Origin: Saccharibacillus nicotianae
Lineage (GTDB): Bacteria > Bacillota > Bacilli > Paenibacillales > Paenibacillaceae
Assembly (NCBI RefSeq): GCF_042681745.1
Contig: NZ_JBHUGF010000011.1
Coordinates: 682,001-746,000, forward strand
Length of the DNA: 64,000 bases
Direction of reading: 5' to 3'
Of this stretch, positions 25,012-33,599 are shown in pieces. Each line of letters begins with the position of its first letter. Positions within the stretch are counted from its first letter, which is position 1. The translations under genes were made by a program, and so were the position numbers. The notes under the pieces were generated by a model that saw only the letters and a list, made by a program, of their open reading frames with translations, was not told the origin of the DNA and ran no database searches.

Positions 25012-26838
25012 ATGATAGTGTCTAATTTGGAACTGAATATGGAAGTGCTACATCAACGTTTTAAACACGTAGCTCAAAAGATGCTTGTGATTGAATCGGA
25101 AGATATAACAGATAAACATTTTGTTCAAGAACCTTGGGATAAAGATGAGAATTGGTTAGAAGCTGTAAAAGGTTCTGTTGGAGATTTGAATATTATTTTT
25201 GTCTATGGCTTTGGACAGGGATTAGGGATAGCAGATCTGTTGGAAATGTATCCTAATCGTTGGTTGTTTGTATATGAACCGGATGAACAAGCCTTCTTAA
25301 ATACGATGAGCAACTATGACTTTCGAGATTTATTAAGTCATCCTAATTTACAATGGGTTTCTGTTGGAGAAACACAGTTAAATATGTTGTTTTATTTAGT
25401 CTGTAGCTATATGAATCAGGAAATGGCGTTTGTTGCTTTGCGACATTATTTAGATAACGATATGGATATACTACGTGAAGTTAAAGAAGAATTTAAAGAA
25501 TACAATATTACGTTTAATTCCAATAAACAAACACAACAATTTTTCCAAGAAGATTGGCTTCGTAACGGTTTATATCAAATGGCAAGTATGTTTTCTACAC
25601 CTTCAATCGAAGAATTGCAAGAACAAGTTAAAGGCACTACAGCAGTTATTATCTCATCCGGGCCATCTTTGCAAAAAGATATAGAGTGGGTTCAGCGCTT
25701 GAAGCCACATGCACTAATTATTGCAGCTGGATCAAGTATCCAAGCTTTGGTTAAAAATGGTATAAGACCTCATTTAACAGTCGTGATGGATGGCGGTGTT
25801 ATCAATAATAAAGTTTTTGAAGATCCTAGAACTTTAGAATCTCCATTGTTGCACACTTCATCTGCTTATTATGAAATATCTGCACGCAAACCAAATCATT
25901 TAATTCATAGCATTATGAAAAATGATGTGGCTTCTCAATACTTTATGGGATTGCCTGAAGAAGAAGTTATTATTTCTTCTACCCCGACCGTAGCTGGTAC
26001 TGCAATGCAAGCAGCTATACGTTTAGGCGCAAAGCGTATTATTATGATGGGGCAAGATTTATCTTTTCCTGGAAACAAATATTATGCTGATGGTGTCAGT
26101 CATATGAATAATGAAAAGATACAATCTGATGTAGACACAGCAAAAACCGAGGTTCTTAATGTAAATGGTACGTATAATACAACCAACCAAAGTTTTATGT
26201 TTATGAAAGATTCTTTAGAAGATTTGGTTACAGCTTTTGCTGATGTTGAATTTATTAATTCGACGCGAAATGGTGCATCTATTGAAGGAACGGTCTGGAT
26301 GCCTATTGAAGAAGTGTATGACTTGATTAAAAACGAGCAAATAGATCAGGAATGTATTATTAAAATGAGTGATAAAGCTAATTATGTAATAGATAAACAA
26401 AAAGTCACAAATGTAACTAATAAAATTAAAGCTACTACAGACGATATGATGATGATGAAAAATGAAATTAAAGATATTCAAAAATTGCTAAGTAAAGTTC
26501 AAGAGCTTAGTCGTACTAAACCTGTTAAAGGTCAAAGAACGATGGAAAGTATAGAAATTGCTTGGGGTAAGCTGGTTCATCGCGAATGGTTTGATCCTAT
26601 TTTAGAAACAGTATTGCCTACTTCTATAAAAGTATTTGATCAACAATTGCCTATTATTGTTAATGAAAAGAATTTGGTTTTGAAATCGGATCTTATTTAT
26701 AAACATTTAGGAAAAGTACTGAAAGATATTATTGAGAAGATTCCAAGTCTTATCGAACTATTTACAGAATCTATTCGTCGTATTGATGAAATTAATGGAC
26801 AAAGGATCGGTGCAAATGGAAAAACGGATGTATCATAA
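25012..26838 (+). CDS. maf: Maf-type flagellin glycosyltransferase (DUF115 / MAF_flag10)
   Basis: Motility-associated factors transfer nonulosonic acids such as pseudaminic acid to Ser/Thr of flagellin in the cytosol. The 608-residue protein has an N-terminal domain (about 1-200) with FVYGFGQGLGIADLLEMYPN and a central MAF_flag10 domain (about 205-370) with TTAVIISSGPSLQKDIEWV, AAGSSIQALVKNGIRPHL, VMDGG, SSTPTVAGTAMQAAIRLGAK, MMGQDLSFPGNKYYADG. The C-terminal part is helical. No membrane segment. The ribosome site is weak (GAATGGTGG). A sigma-D-like -10, TCCGATAT (24966-24973), lies upstream but without a -35 at the right distance. The next gene starts inside its 3' end. Confidence 0.9.
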   Translation: MIVSNLELNMEVLHQRFKHVAQKMLVIESEDITDKHFVQEPWDKDENWLEAVKGSVGDLNIIFVYGFGQGLGIADLLEMYPNRWLFVYEPDEQAFLNTMSNYDFRDLLSHPNLQWVSVGETQLNMLFYLVCSYMNQEMAFVALRHYLDNDMDILREVKEEFKEYNITFNSNKQTQQFFQEDWLRNGLYQMASMFSTPSIEELQEQVKGTTAVIISSGPSLQKDIEWVQRLKPHALIIAAGSSIQALVKNGIRPHLTVVMDGGVINNKVFEDPRTLESPLLHTSSAYYEISARKPNHLIHSIMKNDVASQYFMGLPEEEVIISSTPTVAGTAMQAAIRLGAKRIIMMGQDLSFPGNKYYADGVSHMNNEKIQSDVDTAKTEVLNVNGTYNTTNQSFMFMKDSLEDLVTAFADVEFINSTRNGASIEGTVWMPIEEVYDLIKNEQIDQECIIKMSDKANYVIDKQKVTNVTNKIKATTDDMMMMKNEIKDIQKLLSKVQELSRTKPVKGQRTMESIEIAWGKLVHREWFDPILETVLPTSIKVFDQQLPIIVNEKNLVLKSDLIYKHLGKVLKDIIEKIPSLIELFTESIRRIDEINGQRIGANGKTDVS

Positions 26839-27811
26839 TAAAAAGATTTTGGTGACAGGTGGTACTGGAACGATTGGAATTACCTTAATTAAAAAGCTAT
26901 TAGAAGAAGATCCGCAAGTGATTCGGATTTTTAGTCGAGATGAATATAAGCAATATGAAATGAGTATAGCTTTACAAGAACACGCGTCTAAACTGCGTTT
27001 TTTGATCGGAGATGTTCGTGATCAACAGCGGTTAGTACGTGCTATGGAAGATATTGATTATGTATTTCATTTAGCAGCTATGAAACATGTTCCTTTCTGT
27101 GAATATAATCCATTTGAAGCTGTTCAGACAAATGTGATTGGTACACAAAATATTATCCAAGCCGCAGTAGCAAATGGTGTACAAAAAGTATTATTTACAA
27201 GTACAGATAAAGCTATCTCTCCTACAAACACGTATGGAGCGACCAAACTTACAGCAGAACGTTTAATTTCAGCAGCGGAATATCAAAAGGGTCCTAAATC
27301 AACAGTATTTTCATCTGTTCGTTTTGGTAATGTAATGGGTTCTCGTGGATCGGTTATTCCATTGTTCAAGCAACAAATCTTAGATAAACAAAAAATTACG
27401 ATTACAGATCCAGATATGCTTCGGTATATGATGACACCTACTCAAGCAATTGAATTGATTATGAAAGCTAATGAAATTGCTGAAGGTGGCGAAGTATTTG
27501 TTTTGAAAATGCCTACTATTCGAATCGGAGATTTAGCAGAAGTATTAGTAGAAACGGTATCTCAAAAATATAATGTACAAGAAAGTGTTGAAATACAATC
27601 AATAGGACTTCGTCCAGGAGAAAAACGTTTTGAAGAGTTAATGACTATGGATGAGCATTTGATTGCTAGTGAAACAGAAGAAATGTTTATTATTCCGGCT
27701 GGATTTAATACGAAACCGGCTACCTTAAAAAATGAGATCACTAGCCTTGATATGACACCTATTAATAAGGAAACAATTAAAGAATGGATACTGAAAGAAG
27801 AATTAGTATAA
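26816..27811 (+). CDS. pseB: UDP-GlcNAc 4,6-dehydratase, PseB/Pen-like
   Basis: First step of CMP-pseudaminic acid synthesis. The 332-residue short-chain dehydrogenase of the FlaA1/CapD group has the NAD motif VTGGTGTIG, FSRDEYKQYEM, LIGDVRDQQRLVRAM, AAMKHVPFCEYNPFEAVQTN, the catalytic STDKAISPTNTYGATK and SVRFGNVMGSRGSVIPLF. ATG 26816 with AAAGGA at 26801-26806 is chosen; it overlaps the maf gene by 23 bases, and a further ATG at 26828 is possible. Since a second dehydratase/epimerase gene lies at 30850, this could be the Pen-type enzyme of the two-enzyme Gram-positive route rather than a one-step PseB. Confidence 0.88.
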   Translation: MEKRMYHNKKILVTGGTGTIGITLIKKLLEEDPQVIRIFSRDEYKQYEMSIALQEHASKLRFLIGDVRDQQRLVRAMEDIDYVFHLAAMKHVPFCEYNPFEAVQTNVIGTQNIIQAAVANGVQKVLFTSTDKAISPTNTYGATKLTAERLISAAEYQKGPKSTVFSSVRFGNVMGSRGSVIPLFKQQILDKQKITITDPDMLRYMMTPTQAIELIMKANEIAEGGEVFVLKMPTIRIGDLAEVLVETVSQKYNVQESVEIQSIGLRPGEKRFEELMTMDEHLIASETEEMFIIPAGFNTKPATLKNEITSLDMTPINKETIKEWILKEELV

Positions 27812-27836
27812 CTTGTTCTATACAATATTTTATATA

Positions 27837-27850
27837 TAAAGGAGGAGAAT
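27837..27850 (+). other. Strong ribosome-site sequence with no gene behind it
   Basis: AAAGGAGGAG at 27838-27847 is followed by AATTATAAATAAAG with no start codon and no open frame. The flanks look like a degenerate direct repeat (TTGTTCTAT...AATATTTT near 27813 and 27862). The real ribosome site of the next gene is AAAGGA near 27916. Confidence 0.5.
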
Positions 27851-27930
27851 TATAAATAAAGTTGTTCTATTTTAATATTTTGATTTGAGTAACACCTATT
27901 TTGATTTCAACGTAGAAAGGAACCCATTAT

Positions 27931-28662
27931 ATGAAAAATATTATTATTATCCAAGCCAGAATGGGGTCTTCACGTCTTCCAGGAAAAATATTGTTACCTT
28001 TAGGAAAAAGTACAGTTTTAGAATATGTAGTATCAAGATGTCAAAAGATTAGTGATGTCCAACATGTAATTGTTGCTACATCAACATTACAGCAGGATGA
28101 TCAAATTGAAGCATGGTGTCAAGAAAAACATGTGGACTGTTATCGAGGATCAGAAACAGATGTACTATCTCGGTATTATGAATGCGCTATTCAGTATCAA
28201 CCTGATTATGTTATTAGAGTCACATCAGATTGTCCTTTTGTAGATTTTGAAACGGCCGCACTCGCTATTGATGCTATGAAGAAAGAACCTTCAGACATCC
28301 TTATTAATCGACAACAATCTGAGGCGACTCGTGGATTGATTGTTGAAATGATTAGCTTTAAAGCATTGGAGAAAATTTATCATATTTCTACTGAACAGAG
28401 ACATCGAGAACATGTCACTTATTATGCTTATGAGTATGCTGAAGAATTTAAACAAACTATTTTAGATTTACCTTCATTTATGTTACATCCAGAATTACGA
28501 TTAACTGTAGATACAGAAGAAGATTATAACTTATGCACAACACTAACCGATCATTTTGGAGATCGTACAGATATTTCTTCGTCAGAATATATTCACTATT
28601 TATTACAGCATCCTGAGATTGCTAAGCTGAATGCACATATTGAACAAAAGCCGGTAATATAA
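27931..28662 (+). CDS. pseF: Cytidylyltransferase-like protein (SpsF family), probable CMP-pseudaminic acid synthetase
   Basis: A 243-residue nucleotidyltransferase with IIIIQARMGSSRLPGK, a conserved TLQQDD-type loop and VIRVTSDCPFVDFE, the pattern of SpsF/CMP-KDO-synthetase relatives. In pseudaminic-acid clusters this position is taken by the enzyme that activates pseudaminic acid with CTP. It is one base from pseG. The assignment to PseF rests on context; the sequence alone says only cytidylyltransferase of the SpsF type. Confidence 0.82.
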   Translation: MKNIIIIQARMGSSRLPGKILLPLGKSTVLEYVVSRCQKISDVQHVIVATSTLQQDDQIEAWCQEKHVDCYRGSETDVLSRYYECAIQYQPDYVIRVTSDCPFVDFETAALAIDAMKKEPSDILINRQQSEATRGLIVEMISFKALEKIYHISTEQRHREHVTYYAYEYAEEFKQTILDLPSFMLHPELRLTVDTEEDYNLCTTLTDHFGDRTDISSSEYIHYLLQHPEIAKLNAHIEQKPVI

Positions 28663-28663
28663 A

Positions 28664-29743
28664 ATGAAAAAGACAGTAATGATACGCGCGGATGCTTCTG
28701 AAATAATTGGCTCTGGTCATATTATGAGATGTCTTGTTTTGGCAGATGAATTACAGAATCATGGAGTAGAAGTTATTTTTATATGCAGAACTTTACAAGG
28801 TGATTTATCAGAATATATTACAAAACGTGGGTTTCGAGTTTTGAGCATATCAACGCAAGAGCATCTATCAATAAGTAATCAAGATATAGAGATTGATTTT
28901 ATTATTGATCAAATTCAGAACTTACATCTTGATCCATCTTGGCTAATTGTAGATCATTACGAAATCGATGAATCATGGGAATTAGCATTAAGAAAATATG
29001 TTAAACGCATTCTAGTTATTGATGATCTTGCTAATCGCAAACATAATGCTGATATTTTGATGGACCAGAATTTGATTGAAAATGGTGAAGCTCGCTATCA
29101 CAACCTTGTTCCTAGCACATGTGAATTGTATGTAGGACCTCAATACTTATTGTTGAGATCTTCGTTTTATAAACAACGAAAAGTAGTAAAAAAACGATCG
29201 GGAAAAGTAAAAGAAGTATTGTTATTTTTCGGCGGAAGTGATCCAACCAACGAAACGCAAAAAATTATGGATTCTATTCAAAATGATATCTTTTCTAATC
29301 TGCATTTTAATCTTATTATAGGAAATTCTTATGCTTATCAAACAAGCATAGTACAACAATGTGCTACTTTAGCACATGTTCAGTTATATATTCAAACAGA
29401 AAACATGGCTGAGATTATTGCTACATCTGATTTTTGCATAGGTGCAGGAGGAAGTGCAATGTGGGAACGTTGTTTTTTAGGATTGCCTTCTGCTGTAACC
29501 ATAGTAGCTAACAATCAATATCCGTCTGTTTCTATGGCAGAACGTCTAGGTATAATATGGAATTTGGGAAATCATGAGCAAATAAATTCTTCTCATTATA
29601 CCGATATCTTATTGAGAGCAATGTCTTCACCACTAGATCTTATAAATATGAGTAAGCATGCCTTAGAAGTATTAGAAAATGAAACATCATCAGAACAAAA
29701 TATTATAACTAGTATTATACTGAAAAAAATGGATCAAATTTGA
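28664..29743 (+). CDS. pseG: UDP-sugar hydrolase PseG
   Basis: PseG removes UDP from UDP-2,4-diacetamido-2,4,6-trideoxy-L-altrose. The 359-residue protein starts with the hallmark MIRADASEIIGSGHIMRC and has LIVDHYEID, VIDDLANRKHNADILMDQN, FFGGSDPTNET and the GAGGSAMWERCFLGLPS uridine-diphosphate-binding motif, as in MurG-like GT-B hydrolases. Its presence (rather than only a NeuC-type epimerase) is what points to pseudaminic acid and not legionaminic or sialic acid. Confidence 0.93.
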   Translation: MKKTVMIRADASEIIGSGHIMRCLVLADELQNHGVEVIFICRTLQGDLSEYITKRGFRVLSISTQEHLSISNQDIEIDFIIDQIQNLHLDPSWLIVDHYEIDESWELALRKYVKRILVIDDLANRKHNADILMDQNLIENGEARYHNLVPSTCELYVGPQYLLLRSSFYKQRKVVKKRSGKVKEVLLFFGGSDPTNETQKIMDSIQNDIFSNLHFNLIIGNSYAYQTSIVQQCATLAHVQLYIQTENMAEIIATSDFCIGAGGSAMWERCFLGLPSAVTIVANNQYPSVSMAERLGIIWNLGNHEQINSSHYTDILLRAMSSPLDLINMSKHALEVLENETSSEQNIITSIILKKMDQI

Positions 29744-29802
29744 TTAGACTGTAAAGTAATTCTAGATAGGATTCATCAATGAATAGGAGGAATAAATTAT
29801 AT

Positions 29803-30849
29803 ATGGAATTTCAGATAGGATCGCATTGGATTGGTAAAAATCATAAACCTTTTATTATTGCTGAGATGTCAGGCAATCATAATCAATCCCTAGAACGTGC
29901 TTTAAGTATTGTAGAAGCTGCTGCAAAAGCAGGAGCTGATGCGTTGAAGCTACAGACATATACAGCAGATACCATGACATTGGATATTCATGATGCTGAA
30001 TTTTTTATAGAGGATGAGAACAGTCTTTGGAAAGGAAATTCATTATATAAATTGTATCAAGAAGCCTATACACCTTGGGAATGGCACAAACCTATTTTTG
30101 ATCGTTGTGCTGAATTGGGTATGCTAGCTTTTAGTACGCCATTTGATGAAAGTGCAGTTGATTTTTTGGAGTCTTTAAATGTACCTGCTTATAAGATTGC
30201 TTCTTTTGAGAATACTGATATTCAATTAATTCGCAAAGTAGCTGCTACAGGTAAGCCTATGATTATTTCAACAGGAATGGCATCTATTGCTGAAATTGAT
30301 GAATCAGTGCGGGAAGCTAGATTAGCTGGTTGTAAAAATCTAGTCTTACTGAAATGTACAAGTACGTATCCTGCCACTCCTTCAAATACAAATATAGTAA
30401 CTTTACCTCATATGGAACAGCTCTTTAATTGTTTAGTAGGTATGTCTGATCATACGATGGGTGTAGGTGTATCAGTTGCAAGTATAGCTTTAGGAGCAAC
30501 AGTGATTGAAAAGCACTTTACATTACGTCGTGCAGATGGTGGTGTAGATTCTGCATTTTCATTAGAACCAGAAGAATTACAATCTCTAGTGATTGAAACA
30601 GAACGAGCATGGCAATCGCTTGGACAAATTACGTATGGAGCGACTGAACGTGAACAGCCATCACTTAAATTACGTCGTTCATTATACATTTCTCAAGATT
30701 TGCATGCTGGCGATATATTAACAAAAGATAATGTAAAAGCGATTCGTCCAGGTTTGGGACTTCCGACAAAATATATGGATCATTTATTAGGACGTACTGT
30801 TGCAAAAGATGTAGCTAAAGGAACACCACTGACTTGGGAGGTTTTTTAA
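29803..30849 (+). CDS. pseI: Pseudaminic acid synthase PseI
   Basis: PseI condenses the free 6-deoxy sugar with PEP to give pseudaminic acid. ATG 29803 (11 bases after TAGGAGGA) is chosen; the ATG at 29779 would precede the ribosome site. The 348-residue protein has an N-terminal NeuB TIM barrel (FIIAEMSGNHNQS, ADALKLQTYTADTMTLD, KIASFENTDIQLIRKVA, MSDHTMG, EKHFTLRRADGGVDSAFS) and a C-terminal SAF antifreeze-like domain (RRSLYISQDLHAGDIL, GLPTKYMDHLLGR). The next gene begins at the base after its stop. Confidence 0.94.
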   Translation: MEFQIGSHWIGKNHKPFIIAEMSGNHNQSLERALSIVEAAAKAGADALKLQTYTADTMTLDIHDAEFFIEDENSLWKGNSLYKLYQEAYTPWEWHKPIFDRCAELGMLAFSTPFDESAVDFLESLNVPAYKIASFENTDIQLIRKVAATGKPMIISTGMASIAEIDESVREARLAGCKNLVLLKCTSTYPATPSNTNIVTLPHMEQLFNCLVGMSDHTMGVGVSVASIALGATVIEKHFTLRRADGGVDSAFSLEPEELQSLVIETERAWQSLGQITYGATEREQPSLKLRRSLYISQDLHAGDILTKDNVKAIRPGLGLPTKYMDHLLGRTVAKDVAKGTPLTWEVF

Positions 30850-31806
30850 ATGTTGAATAAGAATATTTTATTAACTGGTGGTGCTGGATTTATAGGGCGC
30901 TGGGTAGCTAAAAAGTTGTTAGATGATGGATACCAATTATGGATTTTAGATGACTTATCTAATGGACAAGAATCTAATTTGAGTGAATTTCGAGATCACC
31001 CTAATTTAAAAGCATTTATTAAAGGTACTATTTTAGATGAAGCATTACTTAATGAGTTGTTTGAACAAAATCGTTTTGCTGTTTGTTATCATCTAGGAGC
31101 TTCTATTAATGTACAGGATTCTATTGATGATCCTCGTACTACTTTTAACAATGATACCATTGGAACGTTTTATATTTTAGAACAATGTCGTAAATACAAT
31201 ACAAAAGTCGTATTTATGAGCACTTGTATGGTGTATGATCGTTGCAGTGATATTAAGGGAATCGACGAACTTCATCCTACGAAGCCAGCTTCTCCCTATG
31301 CGGGTGCTAAAGTAGCTGCTGAGAATATGGTTCTTTCTTATTATTACGCTTATAAACTACCTACGGTGGTGATTCGTCCATTTAATACGTATGGTCCTTT
31401 TCAGAAAACAGGTGGTGAGGGCGGCGTAGTAGCCATTTTCCTTAAAAATGATTTGGATGGAAAAGATCTGAATATTTACGGTGATGGAACTCAGACTCGT
31501 GATCTTCTTTATGTTGAAGACTGTGCACGTTTTGTAGTAGTCGCAGGTTTTAATAGTAAAGTAGATGGAGAAATTGTGAATGCTGGCTTAGGTCGTGACA
31601 TTACAGTCAATGATCTAGCTTTAACAATCACAGGTGATTCCTCAAGAATTAAACATGTTGAACATATTCATCCGCAAAGTGAAATTCCTAAACTGCTTTG
31701 TAATTCAACTAAAGCAGGAGAATTAATGGAATGGAAAGCAGAAGTGTCTTTAGAAGAAGGAATCGCTCGTACAAGAGAATGGATTAAGCAAGGCGGTTTG
31801 AATTAA
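30850..31806 (+). CDS. NAD-dependent epimerase/dehydratase, possible Pal-type pseudaminic enzyme
   Basis: A 318-residue extended short-chain dehydrogenase: LLTGGAGFIGRWVAKKL, DDLSNGQESNL, STCMVYD, the catalytic YAGAK, IRPFNTYGPFQ and DGTQTRDLLYVEDCARF. GGGAGG lies in the end of pseI. In Bacillus thuringiensis two such enzymes (Pen, then Pal) together make UDP-4-keto-6-deoxy-L-AltNAc, the job of PseB alone in Campylobacter and Helicobacter. With the dehydratase at 26816 this gene could be the second of that pair. Alternatively it makes another sugar (dTDP- or GDP-linked) for the same glycan. Confidence 0.7.
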   Translation: MLNKNILLTGGAGFIGRWVAKKLLDDGYQLWILDDLSNGQESNLSEFRDHPNLKAFIKGTILDEALLNELFEQNRFAVCYHLGASINVQDSIDDPRTTFNNDTIGTFYILEQCRKYNTKVVFMSTCMVYDRCSDIKGIDELHPTKPASPYAGAKVAAENMVLSYYYAYKLPTVVIRPFNTYGPFQKTGGEGGVVAIFLKNDLDGKDLNIYGDGTQTRDLLYVEDCARFVVVAGFNSKVDGEIVNAGLGRDITVNDLALTITGDSSRIKHVEHIHPQSEIPKLLCNSTKAGELMEWKAEVSLEEGIARTREWIKQGGLN

Positions 31807-31843
31807 ACATCATCTGATCCACACTGAGGGGAGTTATGACTGG

Positions 31844-33040
31844 ATGACATCAAATAATGATATACAACATGCTACAAGAACAACAATGCTACCTTATGGG
31901 CAACAATGGTTAGATGATGAAGATATTGCAGCTGTTGTTAAAGTATTAAAAGGTGATTTTATAACACAAGGCCCCGCTATCCAAGAGTTTGAGAACAAAA
32001 TAGCAACGTATGTAGGAGCTAAATATAGTGTTGCCTTTACCAATGGTACGGCTGCTCTTCATGCAGCTTGTTTTGCTGCTGGTATTGGGCAAGGCGATGA
32101 AGTTATTACAACGCCTATTACTTTTTTGGCAAGTAGTAATTGTGTTCTCTATCAAGATGCTACTCCTGTTTTTGTAGATATTGATGCTAACACATATAAT
32201 ATTGATCCTAGCCAAATAGAAGAAAAGATTAACGCTGATACAAGAGCTATTATTGCTGTAGATTTTACAGGTCAACCTGTAGAAATTGAACGGATTGCAA
32301 AAATAGCAAAACAGCATAATTTGGTACTTATTCAAGATGCTGCTCATTCATTAGGAGCTGATTATGCTGGTCGTAAGATTGGTGCATGGGCTGATATGAC
32401 AATGTTCAGCTTTCATCCAGTGAAGCATGTAACTACAGGAGAAGGTGGAGTGATTGTTACAGATAATGAACAATATTATCGTAAACTCATTCAATTTCGT
32501 AGTCATGGAATGACTAAAGATCCTAACGAGTTACTGAAAGATGAGGGACCCTGGTATTATGAGATGCAATCCCTTGGTTATAACTATAGAATGACAGATA
32601 TGCAAGCTGCTCTTGGAGCTTCTCAAATGGATAAGCTTGATAGCTTTGTTAATAGACGCAGAGAAATTGTCGGGAAATATAATCAAGCATTTGCAGATCT
32701 ACCGGGCTTAGTACTTCCGTATCAACATCCAGATGCGCATTCTAGTTGGCACCTCTACGTTACGCGGTGGCTTCCAGAATATTTTGATGGAACACGTAAA
32801 GAAATTTTCGAAGAGTTAAGAGATTTAAATATCGGTGTTCATGTTCACTATATTCCTGTCTACTTGCAACCTTATTATCAAGAGCTAGGATATGCCAAAG
32901 GATTATGTCCAATAGCAGAACAGTATTATAGTTCCGCTATTACATTACCTGTATTTCCAAAAATGACAGATGAAGATATCGATGATGTGATTACTGCTGT
33001 AAAAAGTGTATATTCTCATCGGATTAAAAAGGAAATATAA
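31844..33040 (+). CDS. pseC: UDP-4-amino-4,6-dideoxy-L-AltNAc transaminase PseC
   Basis: A 398-residue DegT/DnrJ-type PLP enzyme. It starts MLPYGQQWLDDEDIAAVVKV with GDFITQGPAIQEFE, the PseC signature. VDIDANTYNIDPSQIE, QDAAHSLGADY and the PLP-lysine motif MFSFHPVKHVTTGEGG follow. It transfers an amino group to the 4-keto sugar. Ribosome site GAGGGGAG ends 10 bases before the ATG. Confidence 0.93.
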   Translation: MTSNNDIQHATRTTMLPYGQQWLDDEDIAAVVKVLKGDFITQGPAIQEFENKIATYVGAKYSVAFTNGTAALHAACFAAGIGQGDEVITTPITFLASSNCVLYQDATPVFVDIDANTYNIDPSQIEEKINADTRAIIAVDFTGQPVEIERIAKIAKQHNLVLIQDAAHSLGADYAGRKIGAWADMTMFSFHPVKHVTTGEGGVIVTDNEQYYRKLIQFRSHGMTKDPNELLKDEGPWYYEMQSLGYNYRMTDMQAALGASQMDKLDSFVNRRREIVGKYNQAFADLPGLVLPYQHPDAHSSWHLYVTRWLPEYFDGTRKEIFEELRDLNIGVHVHYIPVYLQPYYQELGYAKGLCPIAEQYYSSAITLPVFPKMTDEDIDDVITAVKSVYSHRIKKEI

Positions 33041-33041
33041 G

Positions 33042-33509
33042 ATGAGTGAAATAGAAGTTAACTTTAGAGAAGTCATATATGAGGATATATGGCTTCTTTA
33101 TAATTGGTCTAATGACCCTTTAAGCAGACAAATGTCATTTAGTTCAGAACCAATTCTTAAAGAAGAACATGAGAAATGGTTTGCACATGTTATGGAAAAT
33201 CCTAATATTGTTCTTCTCATTGCAGAAGTTAATAATGAACCTATTGGTTTTGTAAGATTTAATATTTCAAATGACGAGGCTGTTATTAGTATAGCTATAA
33301 ACCGTTCTCAAAGAGGTAAAGGTTTAGCAGTCCTTATGATTAATGAGAGTATTAAATACATCAAAAAAATAAAATATATTGAGCATATTTATGCTTATAT
33401 AAAAGAAGAAAACGCCCCTTCTATTCGTACATTTTTGAAAGCAAATTTCTTGTTGGTAGAGAAAGAAAAAAAGGAAGATTACTTTTATTTGAAATTCAGA
33501 TACTCTTAA
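33042..33509 (+). CDS. pseH: N-acetyltransferase PseH (GNAT family)
   Basis: A 155-residue GNAT enzyme; in the pathway it acetylates the 4-amino group of the altrosamine intermediate. FREVIYEDIWLLYNWSNDPL, IGFVRFNISNDEAVISIAI and the acetyl-CoA motif NRSQRGKGLAVLMINESI are visible. ATG 33042, one base after the pseC stop with AAGGA upstream, is better than the in-frame ATG at 33006 inside pseC. With it, all six pse functions (B, C, H, G, I, F) are present. Confidence 0.85.
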   Translation: MSEIEVNFREVIYEDIWLLYNWSNDPLSRQMSFSSEPILKEEHEKWFAHVMENPNIVLLIAEVNNEPIGFVRFNISNDEAVISIAINRSQRGKGLAVLMINESIKYIKKIKYIEHIYAYIKEENAPSIRTFLKANFLLVEKEKKEDYFYLKFRYS

Positions 33510-33599
33510 TCATTTGCATAGATAGAATACTTTTTAAATAAGTTAAAGGTTTTATAATTACACTACTGTTCGAATTGAAAAGAAACGAGATGACCTTAT

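Noticed and set aside
26816..33509. Legionaminic or sialic acid pathway instead of pseudaminic acid
   Set aside because: A PseG-type hydrolase, a PseC-signature transaminase and a PseH-like acetyltransferase are all present, and no NeuC-type hydrolysing epimerase or LegG is seen.
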